A stretch of DNA of 11,197 bases from Euperipatoides rowelli (lineage: Eukaryota; Onychophora; Udeonychophora; Euonychophora; Peripatopsidae), in assembly GCA_003024985.2 (NCBI GenBank), contig PXIH01S0015922.1; one strand, 5' to 3'. Below, one piece after another: positions 7,846 through 11,197 of the stretch. Made by a program: the position numbers and the translations under genes. Numbering within the stretch: the first letter of the stretch is position 1; every line of letters starts with the position of its first letter. The notes beneath the pieces are model-generated. The model was given only the letters and a program-made list of their open reading frames with translations, was not told the origin of the DNA and ran no database searches.

Positions 7846-8068
7846 CAGTAAAACCCTTCTAGTCCGAATTAATTAGGACCAAGCCCTGTTCGGACTGTCA
7901 AGTTGTTAGATAGTACAGAATTTCTATATAATCCATTTTTTAAAAAATAAAAAATAGCATCTATTGTTAGGTCTGAGATACAGACGTTAGTTTTCTGGTG
8001 TTTGGATCTCAGACCTACAATTAGACAATTACTTTTTTTTTAATTTTCGAACTGGTGGGGTTTTTCTG
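7846..8068. mobile_element. Complete 223-bp pogo/Tigger-like MITE
   Basis: The left end CAGTAAAACCCTTCTAGTCC (from 7846) and the right end read inward on the minus strand, CAGAAAAACCCCACCAGTTC (from 8068), match at 18 of the first 24 bases. TA dinucleotides flank both sides (7844-7845 and 8069-8070), as expected for the Tc1/mariner/pogo superfamily. The left side also holds AGTCCGAA (7861-7868) inverted against TTCGGACT (7889-7896), a subterminal arrangement I associate with pogo/Tigger transposase binding sites. No coding capacity remains, so it is non-autonomous and must have been moved by a transposase from elsewhere. The diverged ends indicate an old insertion. Confidence 0.85.
7968..8017. 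repeat. 12-bp inverted repeat inside the MITE
   Basis: TAGGTCTGAGAT (7968-7979) and ATCTCAGACCTA (8006-8017) are exact reverse complements with a 26-nt loop. They extend by TTG/CAA on the outside if one base is bulged. The pair is centred near the middle of the element, so the MITE has two nested foldbacks. Confidence 0.8.
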
Positions 8069-8162
8069 TATATATTACCGTATATATAAAAATAATTAAA
8101 TCGGTAATTTCAACAAGCAATTTTTATTTTTTAAATAAACGACTAGGCTATTGTAAATAATA

Positions 8163-8187
8163 TGGTAGCCCAAATTCGAGCCCTGGT
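8163..8187 (-). repeat. Second, inverted fragment of the GGTAGCCC dispersed repeat
   Basis: GGTAGCCCAAATTCGAGCCC lies here. Its reverse complement, running CCAGGGCTCG...GGGCTACCATAT, roughly parallels CCAGGTCGGGCTATTGCCATAT at 7317-7338. The two fragments may be the ends of one element into which the MITE inserted, or independent copies. Confidence 0.35.
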
Positions 8188-8230
8188 ATTAATTGAAAAT
8201 GACTAGCACCATATTAGCAAACCGAGGTAC

Positions 8231-8268
8231 AGTAGCCTACTGTAATTTTTGTATTACAGTAGGCTACT
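8231..8268. repeat. Perfect 16-bp hairpin built from the TAGGCTAC motif
   Basis: AGTAGCCTACTGTAAT (8231-8246) and its exact reverse complement (8253-8268) flank a 6-nt loop, TTTTGT. The left arm with its upstream bases is itself a palindrome, TACAGTAG-C-CTACTGTA (8228-8244), so two folds compete. The arm sequence is the same motif found dispersed through the window. Confidence 0.9.
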
Positions 8269-9861
8269 TATCTAATTTTGCTGTGATTGTTGGTTTTTAA
8301 TTGTGATTTGTGTTGTCTTCCATTTTTTCTCACATTATTTTAAACAGTTAGATTATAGCGGTAGGCTAGAGATTTTATATTTTTTTAGTGATAAATCATA
8401 AAAGTTTTTCTTTGAAGAACACTACCAATATTAACACCAATGCAATTTTGAGTACATTTTTGATTCCGAATATAGCGCCAGCTACAGTAGTTTCTTTATC
8501 ATTGCTTCGCATGATCACATTTTCCAATGCATCTCACTATCTCTTTGTAAATTACTTTTTAAAAGCTTGTGTACAAGCAGGCCTCTTCAATAGATTTATA
8601 AAAATCATAGTTACATTAGGCCCTACAATAAAACTGCAAGCTCAGGTATAGGCTACTGTAGGCCACCTATAAATTCATCCAGCTAAAATCTTACTGTTAT
8701 ATCATTAGGGACTCCAACGTATTAAAATTATGGGCATCTAATTTTAATAAATTAGTTGATGTTTCCTTTTTTTTTTTTTTTTTAGATGGATTATAAACAA
8801 GCCCTTGAAGTAGAGAGATATAATTTCCATTTTAAAAAAAAAAAGTTCAACCCAACGACTATTAAAATATTCTTCTAATTTATTTTTTTAAACATGATAT
8901 TTTCCCTTTGTTCAGAGAAGACTCAGTGAGGCAAAACATCTGTTTACAGTACTATATTAAAATATTTGTACAGTTGGAAGGAAAAAAATACAGTACAAAT
9001 TACTTTTTTTTTAAAACTGGCAAACCTACCTGATTGTAAAGAAAATAGTTTTTTCACATTGTTGAAATTTATAGCATTTTCTTTGCCATTGCCTTTTTTT
9101 TGTCTGTGTCTGTGCTCTTCTCCCCCCCCCCCTCACCCGACTCTCAAATTATTGAGAAGTTAGATTTCATCGTTTCCTTGAAAGTTGTGTGCTTTCCCAT
9201 GAATTCCTCCCTGTCTCCTATCCTGGTCACATTTTCTTCCTTTTATCTATTTTAAATGGCATTCTTTCTGTAATGTCTTGTGTGTTTATCATGCCAGTTT
9301 GGCATAGTATGGGTATTCTATAGTCAGACAAACTGACCCAGATAATAAATTCAGTTCAAGACAGGGCCAGACACAGGTTTTCTCTTAAAAAAAAAAAAAA
9401 CTATTAGAATACTGTGTTATCATTCAATTTTTTTTTTATCAAAATAATTTATGTAGCCTACATTTAGTTTTTATATTAACATACTGTATGTTTTACAGTA
9501 AATACCGGTAGTTTATTATTTTTTTGTTTATTAAAAATATGATACAGTAGGCCTATATGCCTATTGTATTATTATTTTTAAACAATATAATCTTGTTTAT
9601 AACCATGTTCTTTTTTTTATAATATTTTCTTAATTAACTGGTAGCTTATTAGAAAACTTAGGCTCATGTTAGCTTTATAGGCATTATTAATATAACTTTT
9701 ATCACTTTATTGGTTCTGATTTATTAAAAAAAAATAACTGCTTAGCACTTGACACTTTTCCAAAGAATTGCTTCTTGATACTTTTAACATTAAGATCGTA
9801 CGGAGGAGCAATAATTTACCAGAGGGGTCAAGATAGTAGGCTACTGTACTTGTCGGGGGAG
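8269..9861. other. A+T-rich non-coding sequence, no gene seen
   Basis: The longest plus frame (8388-8651, 87 codons) is hydrophobic but matches nothing I know and has no supporting context. Frames at 8966 and 9775 translate poly-T and poly-C runs. A small hairpin, ATGCCA-GTT-TGGCAT, lies at 9291-9305. TAGGCTACTGTA occurs at about 8651 and 9838. Confidence 0.45.
9085..9146 (+). repeat. Polypyrimidine tract with an 11-C run
   Basis: A nearly pure C/T stretch runs through T8, GTCTGTGTCTGTG and CTCTTCT into C11 (9122-9132) and then CTCACCC. It could act as a strong polypyrimidine tract or form unusual DNA structures, but no AG plus open frame follows convincingly. Confidence 0.5.
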
Positions 9862-10060
9862 GCTCTTTTTTTTTTTTTCAATTTGATTCATTCTATAAAA
9901 AATCAAAGCTATATTTCTGTAAATAATTTAGATTTAATTCATGTTATGCTCTTTTTTTTTTTTTTTTGCTATTTGATTATTTCATAAAATATTTTTTTTT
10001 AAACTATAGCCTATGCTATTTCTGTAAATAATCAGTAAATAATTTAGATTTAATTCATTA
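9862..10060 (+). repeat. Diverged tandem duplication, period about 86 bp at the left edge
   Basis: Both copies run GCTC, a long T-run, a TTTGATT block, an ATAAAA block, then CTAT...TTCTGTAAATAAT and TTTAGATTTAATTCAT. Copy A is 9862-9947 and copy B starts at 9948. Copy B is longer because of extra T-rich sequence and an 11-bp duplication of GTAAATAATCA near 10023-10044. Confidence 0.8.
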
Positions 10061-10067
10061 ACCTATA

Positions 10068-10100
10068 TAGGCTACTAAGCTGTAAGCTTAGTGTAGCCTA
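10068..10100. repeat. Imperfect hairpin carrying TAGGCTAC in both arms
   Basis: TAGGCTACTAAGCT (10068-10081) pairs with AGCTTAGTGTAGCCTA (10085-10100) with a 2-nt bulge and a 3-nt loop. This is the second hairpin in the window made from the same dispersed motif. Confidence 0.7.
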
Positions 10101-10377
10101 CTCTTTGTAATTTAAAACAACCAAAAAAAATATTAAATCAACCGGTACGATATTGCAGTTTATCTCTTTTTTCTTGGATAAAAGTATTCTAAACGTAGCC
10201 ACGTCTATTTTCCATCTTGTTGATTTTATTAATTTATTATTGTTAGCAAATTTACGTTTATATTGTAAACTTGTTAATTATTTTTCAAGAAAATAAAATG
10301 TATACACTTGTACAGTATAATATTATTTACTCTATAGCCTATTAATCTAATATACAGTACTTAGGTGTGTGTGTGAT
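10101..10377. other. A+T-rich non-coding sequence, no gene seen
   Basis: Only short frames and isolated motifs (CCGGTAC at 10143, TAGCCTA near 10336) are present. A GT microsatellite of five units, GTGTGTGTGT, lies at 10365-10374. Confidence 0.4.
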
Positions 10378-10470
10378 GGAGACAAGGGGATCAAATAAAG
10401 CACTTTGACCCCGCTTGTTAAAATTAAAGGGGTCAGTTTACCCCTCTGACCCCCGGTCTCCGCCACCCAT
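10378..10470. repeat. GC-rich island with nested inverted repeats
   Basis: GGAGAC (10378-10383) pairs with GTCTCC (10456-10461), and GGGGTCA (10429-10435) pairs with TGACCCC (10447-10453). The composition differs sharply from both sides, which suggests an inserted repeat about 90 bp long. The minus strand is open here (67 codons), but the peptide is not recognised. The palindrome ACCATATGGT follows at 10477-10486. Confidence 0.5.
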
Positions 10471-10486
10471 GGTAATACCATATGGT

Positions 10487-11020
10487 CCAAGTAACAAATT
10501 ATAGATTTATAGTTTGATAATTTATAAAGTTGATAATATTTTGACTTCATTTAATTTTTTTTTAAAAAAATACAGTATAGGCTACTATTGTTTGGCCACT
10601 ATTTTCTAGTAGTAGCTTACATTATATCTGTTCAGTAGGCCTATGCTAACTCTGCTTTGTCATTTTCCTTAAACATGTAGCATGTGATTTTTATGAATTG
10701 ATAAATATTATTTCCTCCTTTTTTAAAAAAAAATAATTTGGGAATGCAACATAATTTGTGTACATTGAGAATCAGAAAAAGGATTTATTTAATAAATGTG
10801 TTTTAAATTGGGAAATTGCTACCCATTCAATTACTTTTATTCATACAGAAGCTTTATGACTGATTGATTGGCTCTGTAGGCGTCAAAAAAAAAAAAATTC
10901 ATTAACTGAATATTGAAAAAAAAGCTGACCAGAATCACCATATTTAATGAATATATGCCTACTGTACTAATTAGGGCCTAACTAAATTTTAAAAGAAATA
11001 TGATTGTGTATTTTATTGAT
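10487..11020. other. A+T-rich non-coding sequence, no gene seen
   Basis: A and T runs dominate, with dispersed TAGGCTACT near 10578 and TAGGCCTA near 10636. No gene or element can be supported. Confidence 0.45.
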
Positions 11021-11029
11021 AAGGTAAGT
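11021..11029 (+). promoter_or_regulatory. Match to the 5' splice-site consensus
   Basis: AAG-GTAAGT is a full match to the donor consensus, with the GT at 11024-11025. The frame just upstream that ends at it (ATGATTGTG...GATAAG) is only eight codons long. Without a supported exon this may be chance. Confidence 0.25.
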
Positions 11030-11063
11030 GCACCAATAGTCGACAGGGCACCTATGGTCGACA
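11030..11063 (+). repeat. Two units of an 18-bp-period repeat
   Basis: GCACCAATAGTCGACA (11030-11045) and GCACCTATGGTCGACA (11048-11063) agree at 14 of 16 bases, separated by GG. Each holds a GTCGAC palindrome. A multiple-of-three period would also suit a coding repeat (A-P-I-V-D-R / A-P-M-V-D), but the frame is soon lost. Ambiguous bases follow at 11065, 11077 and 11081, so the array may be mis-assembled or truncated. Confidence 0.7.
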
Positions 11064-11081
11064 TNAAATTTTAAAANGTTN

Positions 11082-11197
11082 GAAATAAGGAAACTAACTG
11101 ATCAATAAGGCTGCAAGTAGAACAGGCAACACTGCCAAACCCTGTTCTTCATCAGCAATCAGCCAGACTGACCAGTGGTGCCTTCATGTGTTGATAG
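11082..11197. other. Less A+T-rich window edge: possible exon or repeat edge
   Basis: Base composition shifts to near-balanced. One plus frame reads without a stop from 11100 to the stop near the end (LQVEQATLPNPVLHQQSARL and on), and a second runs open to the edge. GAACAGG (11120-11126) pairs with CCTGTTC (11141-11147). The peptides are not recognised. An exon, a repeat fragment or plain unique sequence are all possible. Confidence 0.25.

Noticed and set aside
8388-8651. 87-codon hydrophobic frame as a membrane protein
   Set aside because: Hydrophobicity follows from T-rich codons. There is no start context, homology or neighbouring signal to support it.
10347-10550. 67-codon minus-strand frame across the GC-rich island
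   Set aside because: The peptide resembles nothing I recognise, and the openness is explained by the GC-rich insert.
11082-11197. tRNA-derived SINE head at the window edge
   Set aside because: The minus strand has a phrase loosely like an A box, but spacing and the B-box match fail, and no cloverleaf can be drawn.

Overview
The window is A+T-rich (roughly 70% by eye), CpG-poor animal nuclear DNA. It has many A/T homopolymers, no bacterial gene layout, and no long open frame that reads as a complete gene. It looks like intron or intergenic sequence from an invertebrate or other non-mammalian animal. Three things suggest this: decayed Tc1/mariner- and pogo-type DNA transposons, an invertebrate-style transposase fragment, and a short motif (GTAGGCTAC / TAGCCTAC and relatives) scattered throughout on both strands. 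The species cannot be fixed from sequence alone. Most of the longer open frames are accidental.

Left part (1-3450). A 16-bp inverted repeat lies at 169-216. A 16-nt motif, consensus TGTCCCACCCGCAACA, then occurs seven times between 1057 and 3442 in both orientations. Two copies form a perfect 17-bp-arm hairpin at 1606-1645. Inside this field sits a 36-codon basic open frame (2625-2735) behind a CAAC-ATG start. It resembles the N-terminus of a poorly known family of Arg/Lys/Glu-rich animal proteins and may be a first exon.

Middle (3450-6300). This is mostly featureless A+T-rich DNA with a GC-rich repeat fragment (about 4663-4791) and small palindromes. At 5607-6300 lies a wrecked Tc1/mariner-superfamily transposon. 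Its transposase N-terminal helix-turn-helix region is joined directly to the transposase C-terminus, with the catalytic core missing. The fused remnant was then tandemly duplicated (about 257 and 267 bp). A probable right terminal inverted repeat ends at 6300 beside a TA.

Right part (6300-11197). A complete 223-bp pogo/Tigger-like MITE with TA target duplications lies at 7846-8068, between two oppositely oriented fragments of another dispersed repeat. Further on are a perfect 16-bp hairpin made from the TAGGCTAC motif (8231-8268), a diverged tandem duplication (9862-10060), a GC-rich island (10378-10470), and an 18-bp-period repeat next to three ambiguous bases (11030-11081). The last roughly 115 bases are richer in G+C and could be the edge of an exon or another repeat.

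No genes visibly work together here. The story is transposon decay and short-motif structure, with two uncertain exon candidates. All family assignments rest on recognition by eye; no database was searched.
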